This document shows positions 11,501 to 33,481 of a stretch of 64,000 bases of DNA, one piece after another. Positions within the stretch are counted from its first letter, which is position 1. Every line of letters begins with the position of its first letter. The notes under the pieces are model-generated. The model did no database searches. It saw only the letters and a program-made list of their open reading frames with translations, and was not told where the DNA came from. Location: the NCBI GenBank assembly GCA_963681505.1, contig OY811971.1:16838434-16902433 (forward strand), read 5' to 3'. Origin of the DNA: Eunapius fragilis (lineage: Eukaryota; Porifera; Demospongiae; Spongillida; Spongillidae). Position numbers and translations under genes: made by a program.

Positions 11501-14109
11501 TTGCTACAAACAAAATTAAAATTGTAGTACCAATAGTGTTACTGGTCTGTACACAGGAAGTCAGAGGGAAGAGGCAACACCATCCTGGTCCTGTGAAGCT
11601 ACTAACAGCTGGCATTGTCCCCCATGTCATCAAGAGTGCCAAGGCAAACATGATGCTTTTTGACCTGGCTGGCCACCACGAATACTACAGTTGTCACTGT
11701 GCTATCCTGGAGGCCATTTCCCTCAGCCCATCAACATTCCTATTACTGGTCAACCTGCTCCTGGACCTCAAAGACATCACTGCACAGCTATACTACTGGT
11801 GTGCAATGATTGGTGATGTCTGTCATAAGTGTCCACAAGAGTCCTCAATCATCGTGGTAGGTACCCATGCTGATGGGATAACAGACAGAGGGAAGCTGGA
11901 GTCCCTAGGTGTAGCTATAGGCAGGGTTGCTTGTGATGCCAACAAGAAGCACACCTTCGCTGGCTTCATTGCTCTCAATGGTACAGCCCTCCATGGAGGG
12001 GAGGCAGAGAGGTTTATGTGTGTACTGAATGACACCAATGGTGGTGTCAATGCCAGATGTCCTGCCATATCCCTTACTAGCCATGTGACGTTAGCCTTCT
12101 TGAATGATAGAATCCCTGCCGAACTGGATGCCATTACACTCTCCCATCTAATGACCCTTCTGAGTGAAGAGGAACCAAAGGTTCTACCAACTGAGGCCTC
12201 TGAGATCATACCACACCTGAAGACCTTGTCTGACAAAGGGTTTATAGTGTTCCTGGAGAGTGCTGTAGGAGATAGCTGGATAGTTGTACGTCCTGAGGCA
12301 TTGCTGGAAAAGGTGAATGGAGTCTTGTTTGCCCCTTCATTCTTCAAGGAGCACCTCCCCATAGCCAGCAACACTGGAGTGATTCCAGTAGGTGTTCTGC
12401 AGCAATGCTTCGCTGAACCAACGTTCAACATTGATATGATAGTTCAATTCCTCAAGTTGTTTGAACTATGTGTTCCCATCACGCTGACCAATATAGATAC
12501 CAACATGACTGTGGTGGTGTCTCCCAACACACCTTCCACTGACCTGGGTCCTCTTCTTTTCTTTCCAGCTTGTGTAAGTGCAGAAGACATGCCTCCCAGT
12601 GTGGTCATCCCACAGAAGGGGTTTTGTTGGCTGATATGTACTGCTGACAGCAATCAGTTCTTCTCCACACGCTGTCTGCACGTTCTTTCCTCAAGGCTAG
12701 CAGATGGCTTTGCATTGCCTGTAGTTAAGCCAGGTTTGATCGCTGGACAGAAGCAGTACAATCGCAGGTGCCATGTATGGAGAAGGGGGATTTGTTGGAA
12801 TAACAAGTCAGGGATCACTACAGTTGTTAGGATGGAGGATAACTTTCGATGTCTTTCATGTACAATGGCAACATCTGAGGGGTGTAACCCTGCCTATCTG
12901 TTATTGGTTATTAAAGTCATTAAGGAAGCTTGTGAAGAGTTCTGTCCATCAGTTTCCGTGGTGGATATGATCACATGTCCACCAGAGGCCACCTCAGACC
13001 ACACATCAGCCACAGTGGAACTCTCTCTGCTGAGGGAGGTAATCCATGATAATGGGAACACACTCACTGATACAACTGGATTGAAGCAGGTGCTACTAAG
13101 GGAATGGAGGAAAACTGAGCCACTGCTTTTGCAACTTCTAGGAATTGAAGAGAAAAGAGGTTTGTTGTATATGGCAGTAATGTAATGGTGTTATTCTAAG
13201 TGTACTTTGTCTTCTCCTGAAGTTGGGATCAGTAAATGTCTACTGACCTAACTGTCATCCCTGGGGCACATTTGTACACCCGGGTGCACGGTATTGGCCG
13301 TAGCATGGATAATACAACCGGTCCAGCCAAAAATGAAGTTGACAGATGCACAAGGGAGGGTGTGCAACCTTGATTAGTGTAAAAGAAGTTGTACAGTTTA
13401 TATTTTACCTGAAGCATTGTGGATAGCTGCAGTGACACAGCTTGTTTTATGCCTTTCAAGTTGGCTGAATTCTAAGGACTTGCATTACAGCTAGTACTGT
13501 AATTTGTAAATGTGGGCCTATAAAATTATTAATGAACCTGTTTTTATTGTTCTTGTTGTACACGCATGAGTACAATTGCAATTGCACCCAATTCAGGGCA
13601 GACATTAAGCAATATTCCAACATACCGTGCAGGAGAAGCGTTATTACAATGTGTTATTGAGGGTTTGCCATATGGTTGATCGTATTTGATAATAATCCTC
13701 ACAGTAGACTTAAGCTGCAGGATTTCCTTGATATAACACTAATGTTTTTGATTTGTAAATGCCTGGCTAATAACTGGTAATCTTTATCTCATATACAGAC
13801 ACCTGTGGACCTCCTCCAAATATGGCAGATTTAATGAATGATGTTGCCTCTGCAATCCCTGCCAAGTGGAGAGCTGTTGGTATCCAGTTAGGTCTGTCAT
13901 CAGACATCCTTGATGATGTTAAGAGTAACAATGCAGGGAGCCCTGATGCTTGTCTAAATTCATTTGAAGACGTTCTCTCCATATGGAAAAGACATGGCCC
14001 CAGACCATACACTTGGAAGGCCATTATAGATGTTCTGAGCACACGAGCAGTTGGCTACACCTCCCTAGCGGATGAGTTAGGTACAAAATATAGGAAATCA
14101 TTAAGCTGA
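8585..14109 (+). CDS. Ankyrin-Roc-COR-Death domain protein (Roco family), 5' end missing
   Basis: Three exons join in phase: 8585-8839 (acceptor 'tctgtag', donor 'gtgagg', phase 0), 11557-13159 (acceptor 'tacacag', donor 'gtttgt', phase 1) and 13799-14109 (acceptor 'atacag', TGA stop). They encode about 721 residues. Exon 1 gives ankyrin repeat sequence ('GVTALHETAQYGHLE') and the Roc P-loop 'GNTGAGKTT'. Exon 2 gives switch II 'DLAGHHEYY', a G4-like 'VGTHAD', and a long COR-like region. Exon 3 gives a C-terminal Death domain (about residues 630-710, 'PAKWRAVGIQLGLSSDILDDV'). Roco proteins are GTPases acting by dimerisation through COR; a Death domain implies coupling to apoptosis or innate-immune adaptors (inference). 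No start codon or further ankyrin exons were found upstream, so the 5' end lies in unrecognised exons or is lost. Confidence 0.85.
8840..11556 (+). other. Long intron of the Roco-Death gene
   Basis: 2.7 kb with no supportable exon. It holds two poly-C regions around 9448-9492, a poly-C run near 9980-10001, and AT-rich sequence. The two long C runs flank 'acctgccatattattg' and may belong to a MITE like others in this window. Open frames here are short and lack homology that I can see. Confidence 0.6.
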
Positions 14110-14525
14110 AAAAGTTAGCTTTTATTGATTGTGTACTGAAAATAATCAGGCATATATCTATATTTTATTAATTCTGTAATCGTCATTGTTGCGATGTTCT
14201 GTGAAATGATATTTGTGTACCTTTTTAAAATGAAATTTATCTTGGTTACGTTTTTTTGACAGCTTTATAATCAGCTTTAGGTTCTAGTGGCCCCTAATCT
14301 GTTACAGTAGTGAACACCAGAATGGCACATATGTGCATACAAAGCATATAAATTTATATGTACTAATCATCTAACTAATTGAAGGAGTTCTAATGAGATA
14401 TTCCACAATTCTAAGCCTAGCTACGTAGCGATTATATTAACGATTTGTGTGTTTGATATATACATATTGTTCTTGGTTTCTTCATACTGTCAGTGAGAGC
14501 TTTTGTACCCAACCAAAGGTGTATT
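14110..14525. other. Downstream region of the Roco-Death gene
   Basis: AT-rich, no gene seen. The 3' UTR and poly-A signal of the Roco gene should be here, but no canonical aataaa was identified close to the stop. Confidence 0.4.
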
Positions 14526-14703
14526 ATCTAGTCCTATATTTAGCACACGAACATAGTATATGCTAGAAACGGCCTGATATAGGACTATGACATTTTCCCT
14601 TACTATTACAGATCCTTATTTCCTTGCCTTTTTACACCACCATTGCCTTCAAATCCTACATCCCACCAACTTTCTCATGGAGAAGGTTTTTTATTTACTA
14701 GTT
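14526..14703. mobile_element. Half copy of the palindromic MITE family
   Basis: This holds the central spacer ('tttagcacacgaacatag') and right arm ('gactatgacattttccc' to 'ttttttatttacta') found in the full copies at 16528-16810 and 17379-17666. The left arm is missing, so this is a truncated copy just downstream of the Roco gene. Confidence 0.75.
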
Positions 14704-15610
14704 TCATTCATTTTTTCTTTGTTCATGCACATTATTCCGATGCGTAAATGATCTGTTGTGCATGTACCCATGCAGACTGAAAAAGAACAGGAGTCATCAT
14801 TGGGGCCAAATATTATATACGAAATATTGTGAGTACGAGTTCGATAACATGTTTAATATGCAACAAGGCACAGTGATATAAATGGTTAATTCAGCACAGT
14901 ACTTTTAATTGTAATAATAATATACGTTAATAAAATCTGAATAAAAGTCCCCTGCATTTTTTCATTCAGTGCCTTTTTAAGCACTGCATCTGCACTGACT
15001 TTACTGACAGCAGCATGTGCAGATCTGGTGCACACTTTTTGCGCTAACCATGGGGGTGCGTCTTGCAAAAGGCATCATTTAACTGAACTAGTAAAGTGCT
15101 ATTCTGAAGAATAGCCTTTTCGAGGCCACCCTTATACTCGCTTAGTACGATATCCTTTGGTTCGTACAGAGAGTAGCTACAGTGAAAAGGAAGTGCGCAC
15201 ATGCAACATTATGTATGCGCAAAACCATACGCCAAGGCTTGAAAGCTCTTCTTAACCTCCAACACAGTTGCCCGCTAAAATGGAAGATTAGTTTCATGCC
15301 ATGCAATCACACTCAGGTGTAACTGAAGCCATATCAATGCACTGATGATATCAGCATTTCCCTATGATTGCTGAGCTCATATAGTTACAGTTACACAAAT
15401 AACAGACACAATGCATATGACATTGCGTCAGGCTTGCGTAAACTAGAGAGTTCAAACAATAACTGCATGCATCTGATCAGCAGCTGACACTGGAATGAAA
15501 CTAAAGTCTATACCAACGTCATGTAACGGCACTGACAAAAGGCAACGCTGATGCAACGTTCAGCCAATGTCATATTTTAAACCAAGCTTGGTAAGAGTAG
15601 GTAGCTACAT
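14704..15610. other. No gene recognised
   Basis: About 900 bp of mixed sequence between the truncated palindromic MITE and the repeat array. A 60-codon open frame at 14886-15068 on the minus strand has no recognisable features. Confidence 0.4.
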
Positions 15611-15631
15611 TTACATATACCTTGAATAACT

Positions 15632-16017
15632 TTATCGGTTGTACTCTTTCGATGGCCTCGTTTGGTTTTGCAGGGTACGCTTAGCCTTCCCGTATCGCAT
15701 TCTCCTCGCCAAGCGAGCAGATTCAGGACTCCCAATATAACGTTGCCTTTTAGCGGACCGTTTCGTTTCTGGGTCTTCTTTTCTGGATCTTTCAGCGGAT
15801 CTTTTCTGCTTCGCGTTCAGCAATCTGTTTCTTTTCTGGGTCTGCTTGATAGCGGACCGTTTTATTTCTGAGTCTTCTTGATACCTTTCGCGTTCAGCGG
15901 ACCGCGTTTCTTTTCTGGCTCTGCTTTGTAGAATGCCCGAGCCGATTCTACATCGTCACTGACTTGAAGGTATTTCGCACGCCGTTTCGCTCGTTTCTTT
16001 TCCTGACGTGAAGGCAT
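15632..16017 (-). pseudogene. MPSR-type basic repeat protein, copy 1
   Basis: The minus-strand start ATG at 16017 opens 'MPSRQEKKRAKRRAKYL', followed by degenerate units of about 16 residues with the core 'YKAEPEKKR'. The reading continues in more than one frame (16017-15862, then 15823-15632), so one or more frameshifts have occurred. The protein is extremely Lys/Arg/Glu-rich, suggesting a nucleic-acid-binding or coiled helical segment. I associate such repeats with uncharacterised, possibly Helitron-linked proteins in sponges, but cannot confirm that. Related copies lie at 18000-18475 and 48931-49442. Confidence 0.5.
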
Positions 16018-16527
16018 TTTGAGAAAAACAACTTCACTAACAAAAGAGGTTACACCAAACGACGATTGAAGCACCAAAGCGTTTACTCTAGTTGTCTAAA
16101 ATTACGTCTTACAAGTTATCTAATTGTGCGTCCTACATAGACCGTATAGTCGATTGTTTAACAAAATATAACATTGACTATTTTATATGAAAGCGGCTCT
16201 TCCAGCCTATTCTGAAGCTATTGGTGAAATTTTCATTGTTTAAAAGTGTTCCTATCTCGAGTTATGCGTTGCCAAGGATGAGAAGGAGGAGGAGACCATG
16301 TTCCGGGACTGGGTGCGAGGACGAGCAGTACCTCTACAACCACGCGGTTCTATGACATAAAAAACGAAACTGCTCATTTTTGACTTCTAGTTCGATTGCT
16401 ATAACAAGGTAATGATCCAATCGTCGGGAGTCTTGTTAGATACGGGTCGCGTATTTTTAATGAGTTCATAGTCCTACCTATATGGAAGTTCCTAGCGACA
16501 CTTCTGATTATGCACTCACCAATACAA

Positions 16528-16810
16528 CAAGTAAATAAAAAACCTTCTCTACGAGAAAGTTGGTGGGATATAGGATTTGAAGGCAATGGTGGTGTAAAAA
16601 GCAAGGAAACAAGGGTCTGTAATAGTATGGGAAAATGTCATAGTCCTACATTTAGCCCGTTTGTAGCAATACTTCGTGTGTTAAATATTAAGGACTATGA
16701 CATTTTCCCTTACTATTACAGACCCTTGTTTCCTTGCTTTTTACACCACCATTGCCTTCAAATCCTATATCTCACCAACTTTCTCATCGGGAAGGTTTTT
16801 TATTTACTTG
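16528..16810. mobile_element. Palindromic foldback MITE, complete copy 1
   Basis: Starts 'caagtaaataaaaaacctt' and ends with its inverse. The arms are about 120 bp and contain 'ggtgggatataggatttg' and 'ggaaacaagggtctgtaa'. The spacer is about 40 bp. No coding capacity. Confidence 0.8.
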
Positions 16811-17164
16811 TTTCATTCATTCTTTCTATGTTGAATACCTTTATCGGTTTACTCTTTCGATGGCCTCGTTTAGTTTTGCAGGGTACGCTTAGCATTCCCG
16901 TTTCGCACTCTCTTCGCCATGCAAGCAGATTCAGGTCTCTACCAATAACGTTGCCTTTTAGCGGGCCGTTTCTTCTCGGGTCTCTTTGATGCCGCCATTT
17001 TTACTTTAAGATATCTAAAATGTTATCTAACTATGCGTCTTACATATACTGTAAAGTCGATTGTTTACCAAAATATAATATCAGCTATTTTATATGAAAG
17101 CGGCTTCTTCCAGCCTATTCTGAAGCTATTGGTGAAATTTTAAGTGTTCCTATCCCGAGTTGTG

Positions 17165-17892
17165 CGTTGCCAAGAAGAAGAAGGAGGAGACCATGTTCAG
17201 GGACTGGGTACGAGGGCGGGCAGTACTCTTTTGTTCTTTACAACCGCGCGGATCTGGGACATAAAACAAAGACGAAACTGCTCATTTTTGACTTCTAGTT
17301 CGATTGCTATAATAAGCTTAACGATCCGATCGTCGGGAGTCTTGTTAGAGACGGGTCGCGTATTTTTATTGAGATTCACAAGTAAATAAAAAACCTTCTC
17401 AATGAGAAAGTTGGTGGGATATAGGATTTGAAGGCAATGGTGGTGCAAAAAGCAAGGAAACAAGGGTCTGTAATAGTAAGGGAAAATGTCATAGTCCTAT
17501 ATTTAGCAAACGAACATAGTATATGCTCCAAACGGGCCGCTATATATAGGACTATGACATTTTCCCTTTCTATTACAGACCCTTGTTTCCTTGCTTTTTG
17601 CACCACCATTGCCTTCAAATCCTATATCCCACCAACTTTCTCATTGAGAAGGTTTTTATTTACTTGTGAATCTCAATAAAAATACGCGACCCGTCTCTAA
17701 CAAGACTCCCGACGATCGGATCGTTAAGCTTATTATAGCAATCGAACTAGAAGTCAAAAATGAGCAGTTTCATCTTTGTTTTATGTCACAGATCCGCGCG
17801 GTTGCAGAGAACAAAAGAGTACTGCCCGCCCTCGTACCCAGTCCATGAACATGGTCTCCTCCTCCTCCTTCTTCTTGGCAACGCACAACTCT
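17165..17892. repeat. ~730 bp near-perfect palindrome
   Basis: Arms of about 330 bp: 17165-17490 reappears inverted at 17560-17892. The centre (17491-17559) is the spacer of the palindromic MITE at 17379-17666. The outer part of each arm carries the open frame with 'SNKTPDDRIVKLIIAIE'. A transcript would fold into a long hairpin. Confidence 0.85.
17379..17666. mobile_element. Palindromic foldback MITE, complete copy 2
   Basis: Same family and termini as 16528-16810. It sits at the exact centre of the larger 17165-17892 palindrome, so the inverted duplication of the flanks probably formed around it. Confidence 0.8.
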
Positions 17893-17999
17893 ATTTACTT
17901 GTTTCCTTTATTATTTTTCTTCATGCACATTATTCCGGTGCGTATTTGGTGTAGTTGATGATCCGTAATTGATCCGTAATGTTCAGCCACCAATGTCAT

Positions 18000-18475
18000 A
18001 TTGTAAACCAAGCTTAGTAAGAGTAGGTAGCCACTGGTACAAGCACAAGTACGACATACCTTTGAGTGACCTTAACTCTTTTCGCCAAGCGAGCACGTTC
18101 GGGACTCTGCCAATATCGTAGTCGTTTAGCATCCCTTTCCTTTTCAGGCTCCGCTCGATACCTGGCGCATCGAGAGGTCCGTTTCTTTTCAGGCTCTGCT
18201 CGATACATCTCACGTTAAGAGGCCCGTTTCTTTTCAGGCTCTGCTTGATACGTCTTACGTTCAGAGGCCCGTTTCTTTTCAAGCTCTGCTCTATAGTTCT
18301 CACGTTGAGAGGCCCGTTCCTTTTCAGGCTCTGCTCGATACCTTGCGTTTCGAGAGGCCCGTTTCTTTTCAGGCTCTGCTTTGTAGCTCGCTCGGGCAGA
18401 ATCTAATACGTCGTCTCGAGTTTTGAGGTACTTTGCTTATCGTTTGACTTTCTTCTTTTCCTGACGTGAAGGCAT
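18000..18475 (-). pseudogene. MPSR-type basic repeat protein, copy 2
   Basis: ATG at 18475 opens 'MPSRQEKKKVKR', then an in-frame TAA (plus-strand 'tta' in 'gcttatcg'). After it come at least six 16-residue units such as 'YKAEPEKKRAS' with frame changes. It is a broken homologue of copy 1; the C-terminal part reads in two other frames (18303-17983 and 18208-18014). Not expected to make a full protein. Confidence 0.5.
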
Positions 18476-18741
18476 TTTGAGAAAAACAACTTCACTAAGT
18501 TACAAAGAGCGTCAAACCAGCAACGATCGAAGCACAAGAATGATTATAGTACGCACGTGCACGTTATTAAACACATGTAGTGCCCAATTTGCAAAACCGC
18601 CACAGTTAATTTCCACAACATGTAGTGCCCAGACCGTACACATTTGATTACATCATGTATAATACTAGTACTTCGTATAAAGAGCGATGTATGACCTATC
18701 CGAGTCGTGTCAGTGCAGTAAGCTTAACTATACGTGATTGG

Positions 18742-19090
18742 CTAACACAACCACCGATATATGTCATGTAGCCTCGAGACGTTTTGACCACAGAAGCGAG
18801 AATGCCAACGAATTCTGAAGCCATTGGTGTGATTTTCATTTCTTAAAAGTGTTCCTATCCCGAGTTCTGCGTGGTCAAGAACAAGAACAACAACAACAAC
18901 AAGAACGAGAAATACGTGGGACTGGGTACGAGTTTGGAAAATAGTTTTGTTCTCTACAACCACGCGGTTTTGTGACATCAAACTAACACGAAACTGCTTG
19001 TTGTTGCCTTCTTGTACGATGACGACAACAAGGTAAGCCATCCGCTCGTCAGGAGCCTTGTTAGAAGCGGGTCGCGTTTTTTTTTATGAC
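18742..19090 (-). pseudogene. Upstream frame of the duplicated unit, most diverged copy
   Basis: Translation shares the order 'KAPDERMAYLVVVIV' and 'SLMSQNRVVVENKT' with the other copies in 16.2-17.9 kb. Conservation of residues despite DNA divergence suggests it was once protein-coding. Function unknown. It lies just upstream of the MPSR frame on the same strand. Confidence 0.4.
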
Positions 19091-19259
19091 ATTCATAATC
19101 GGGGTCAAATCCTTAACGTAACTCTCGATAGTCGGGGTCAAATTCTATATGGAAGTTTGTAGCGAAACTTCCTATACCGCGCAGATCGCAATATCATTAC
19201 TGAACTGTGGTTCACATCTGGATGACCACGCCGTTCCGGAAAGTTAAGGGGTAAGGCAT

Positions 19260-19440
19260 ACTACAGTAGGAATTGGCGCGGATTTTGTCCCCGGCCCCCA
19301 AAAAGTGTCCCCACGGACAGAATCCGCCAGCGGACTCTGTCCGGGGGGACGTGTTCTGCTAGCGGATTCTGTCTCTCCTTCGCAGAATGCCCTCCCTCCC
19401 CCCACCCCCCCCCCCCCCCCCCCCCCCCCCCCCGTACAAT
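19260..19440. repeat. GC-rich patch ending in a poly-C run
   Basis: Contains near-repeats of 'cggactctgtccgggg' and 'gcggattctgtctc', followed by a C-rich tract ending at about 19433. Open frames across it are low complexity. Confidence 0.6.
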
Positions 19441-19744
19441 ATATCTATTGCGTTTGATTAGAGAGCGTGTAGGCATACAGTTTCGTATGGTGAAATGGTC
19501 GTCAAACGCTCGGATACATATTAATTTTACAAGAAAAGCTGGAAATGGTTCAATCAACCAATAGATCAGTATATCAGTTACACACACAGGAAGAGCAACA
19601 CCATTTGTCATCAGTGTTGGGAAGTGTGAGAATGCCAACACATTTGATATGGAACCATTTGTGACAGATGTCACATTGCACCATGTCTCAGTAAGTGACA
19701 GGCATCAGACACGCACAATAAATATAAATATCCTTGATCCTTAG

Positions 19745-20150
19745 GAATCGTTGCAGTGTTTGATTTTAACGTTCCACCAAACCCTTCGTTTGAGGATAGT
19801 ATGCTGTAGATATCCTGTGTTCAGTTCCCGTTAATGACTCTGTTCACAAATTCACGTCCTTGATCCTATATGGTGACATTGGAGCAAACATGCCTGTAAA
19901 GAAGTTACATGTTATGATATGTTTATATCCTTATATAGCCTTGTATGTAAACAGAATAATTCTTATACACTTGCCTGCATATATATAATCTTATAGCAAC
20001 TGTTAACGTTCGTGCAGTTATGTCAGCTACAGGCTCAGCCTCAGGCCACCTAGAAAAGTAATCAACTACGGTGATGATGTAAAAATTGCCTCGTTCAGTT
20101 TTTGGGAGATGACCTATCAGGTCTATTCCAATCTAAATTGATACAAGCGT
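19745..20150 (-). pseudogene. Retroviral-type integrase core fragment (gypsy/GIN-like)
   Basis: Minus-strand pieces read 'PKTERGNFYIITVVDYFSRW' followed by 'PEAEPVADITARTLT' at about 20000-20120, then 'DQGREFVNRVI' and 'QTKGLVE'-like sequence at 19750-19880. These correspond to the first Asp region, the second Asp ('DQGREF') and the Glu region of an rve integrase core. Frames change between pieces, and the interval 19890-19990 may be an intron. No protease, RT or LTR was seen nearby. Probably a relic of a GIN/Ginger or gypsy integrase. Confidence 0.55.
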
Positions 20151-20159
20151 GCATTAACT

Positions 20160-21790
20160 TAAGGACTTAAAGTGCGACATACTTCCGTAATCGTTCCATA
20201 CACGGTATGGGGCAAGCACACTAAATATTTTCCCCATCTTAGCTCCCGAGAGATTTTCAGTAAAGCACATTTGACATGATCTTTAAGTACGTCACCTTTG
20301 TTTTTCCCGACTAAGGCTTTGGTTCCATTGAATTGTTGGATCCTCTTTTTCTTCATGTACGTGAGATTATTTCATCATTCCACGGTCTATAACTTCAAAA
20401 CTTTAAGTTCTGTTATTTGTTCCTGAGAGAAACATATAGCTGATACAAAAACTAAACTATTCAGCGCTTATAAACCAAGGTCTTCCCATCTGAAAAATCG
20501 GTTTCAATTCATCCTCCACAGAAGTATTCATTATTGGATTCTCCGTCTCGTACCCACATAAATTGAAACACGGACGAAGTACGCACACTTTCCTGCTAAT
20601 GTTATTAACCATAAACGGCAAAGTTTGTTGCTCCCTATTGAGCGCAGATTAATTTAAGCACTTTCATATATGCATAGGCTACTGCATGGTGAAGGACTAC
20701 GTATTGCTTGTTCAGCCGATCAGCTTGCCTATCCATAACACATTTTACGGCTGCCTGCTCTTGGTTATATCACAGATAGAAGAATACCTGGATTCTAAAC
20801 GCATCACGTGATCCATCGAATTGTCGATTGTAGGCGGCGGACCCTTTGAAGCGAACTGTGTTTCGATTAACCCTTTTGTAGCGTACGCTTTTCCCCCAAC
20901 TTTCACTGCTATTCAACACAAAAATCGTTATCTTTGGCATTCTTCGTACTCCCACATATCTTACTTTCCAGGTTAGTAACTATTGTTCATGCAATTCACC
21001 AAGCATACTCTACGTAGGTACCGTATCTGTCATTTCAGCCTCTTCGGAACATATATCTCTACTTAGAAAAGCGTCCAACCATTCATTTCTGTACGTAAAA
21101 TATTGCATTATTCCCTCTGCGGAACGAACCTATATCTGTTGTAAGGGGCTTCTGCGTGTGGGTACAACTGCTTGGTGAACACGTAGCGGACCCATCGTGT
21201 TTCGGTACATAGTGTGTGAGTTAGACACACGCAGCAAAGTCCAATTTTGCCTTTAAATGTTAAGAATGAGTTTATGTGTGGAACGCGTACTGTCAAACGT
21301 AGACCAAAGTTATGTGCAAATGTCTTCTAGTTTTGTGGGTTATATTCATTTAACCGTCCGCGGACCGATATATGTTTCAGTACCTCTTGTGCACGGAAAA
21401 GGCAAGCTAGATAGCATTTAGACACATCTACGCAGTTACTATGATCAGTTGAAGGGAACGCACGTACATGTATAGTGAAAGTTGTATCTAGGGTTTGGAT
21501 ACTTTCGGCCCTTGGTATCGCCATATAAATTTATTACTTGACAAATGCAAACAGAAATGGTTGCTGTGAAACAAAGCGCACATAGTTATATACAGGCATG
21601 ATTACACATATATGAGTGAAGCCGGCAGTTATGCATCAGTAGGATTGTCTGACATTCAAGCTACTTCTGCTTTTAAATAGACCAGTAAAGGGAAACAGAG
21701 TATGGCTTTCAGATCAATTTCTGGTTAAATCAATGTATTACTACTATTAAAATGGCAAGTAAACAACACTAAAATCACATTTGTAATTAA
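20160..21790. other. No gene recognised
   Basis: About 1.6 kb containing several short minus-strand open frames (20356-20159, 20955-20770, 21296-21108, 21524-21327) with no recognisable motifs. The first could be upstream sequence of the integrase relic. Confidence 0.4.
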
Positions 21791-21794
21791 GAGT

Positions 21795-32986
<11,192 letters not shown>

Positions 32987-33253
32987 ACTCGATCGATTTG
33001 TATTCGAAACGTGCAAATCCGTAACGCATGCGTAAATTAATTGCATTGAGATGGTCCATTTTCTAATAATTAGCGTAATGACCAAAAAAAAAAAGCGAAT
33101 CGGTAAAAGTTATGTTCATATTAACAGTCCATTGCGTCAACCTGCATGTATTCACTTGCATGGGTCGAAGGATAGCCCTAGCATTTGCTCGCACACGTGT
33201 GATGCTGCAAGGTCTGTCACGAATATTTCGGTCCGCGTCCGATTTTGGTCTTA

Positions 33254-33401
33254 AGGCCGACATACACGGCCCGGGTCGACTACCTGCAGATTTATCGCCT
33301 GCAACTCACGGGTGAAAATTCAGTAAACTAAAGGTTTACGGAGTTTTTACGCATATTCATATGAGTTGCAGGTGATAAATCGGCAGGAAGTATGTCGGCC
33401 T
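33254..33401. mobile_element. 148-bp palindromic MITE, AGGCCGACATAC termini
   Basis: Ends 'aggccgacatac' and 'gtatgtcggcct' with inner inverted blocks 'gatttatcgcctgcaactca' and 'gagttgcaggtgataaatc'. Directly abuts the next element at 33403. Confidence 0.75.
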
Positions 33402-33402
33402 A

Positions 33403-33481
33403 TAGTCTTACCCAAACCCTGATTTCCACAGCTGCGGGCGGTGATGTAATCCACACGCATCAGGGTCTGGGTACGAGACTA
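33403..33481. mobile_element. 79-bp mini-element related to the 56 kb MITE
   Basis: Termini 'TAGTCTTACCCA' and 'TGGGTACGAGACTA'. The interior 'cagctgcggg' and 'gatgtaatccac' match the arms of the 56069-56863 element, so this is a solo or deleted member. Confidence 0.65.

Larger units (their letters stand above)
15600..19100. repeat. Array of direct and inverted copies of a ~1.2 kb unit
   Basis: The unit, read on the minus strand, has an upstream open frame (core 'NKTPDDRIVKLIIAIE') followed by the MPSR repeat frame. Upstream-frame copies lie at about 16260-16480, 17165-17375, 17670-17890 (inverted) and 18740-19090. MPSR copies lie at 15632-16017, 16835-16995 (truncated) and 18000-18475. The 17165-17375 and 17670-17890 copies face each other around a palindromic MITE. 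Several copies are close to identical, so duplication is recent. Confidence 0.8.

Noticed and set aside
11823-12431. 202-codon minus-strand ORF
   Set aside because: Antisense shadow of the COR-coding exon of the Roco-Death gene, which has clear motifs on the plus strand.
33063-33315. Short overlapping ORFs upstream of the kelch gene
   Set aside because: Overlap a MITE and the likely kelch promoter; no coding signal. An 'acgcatgcgt' motif at 33024 resembles an NRF1 site but one match is not enough to call.
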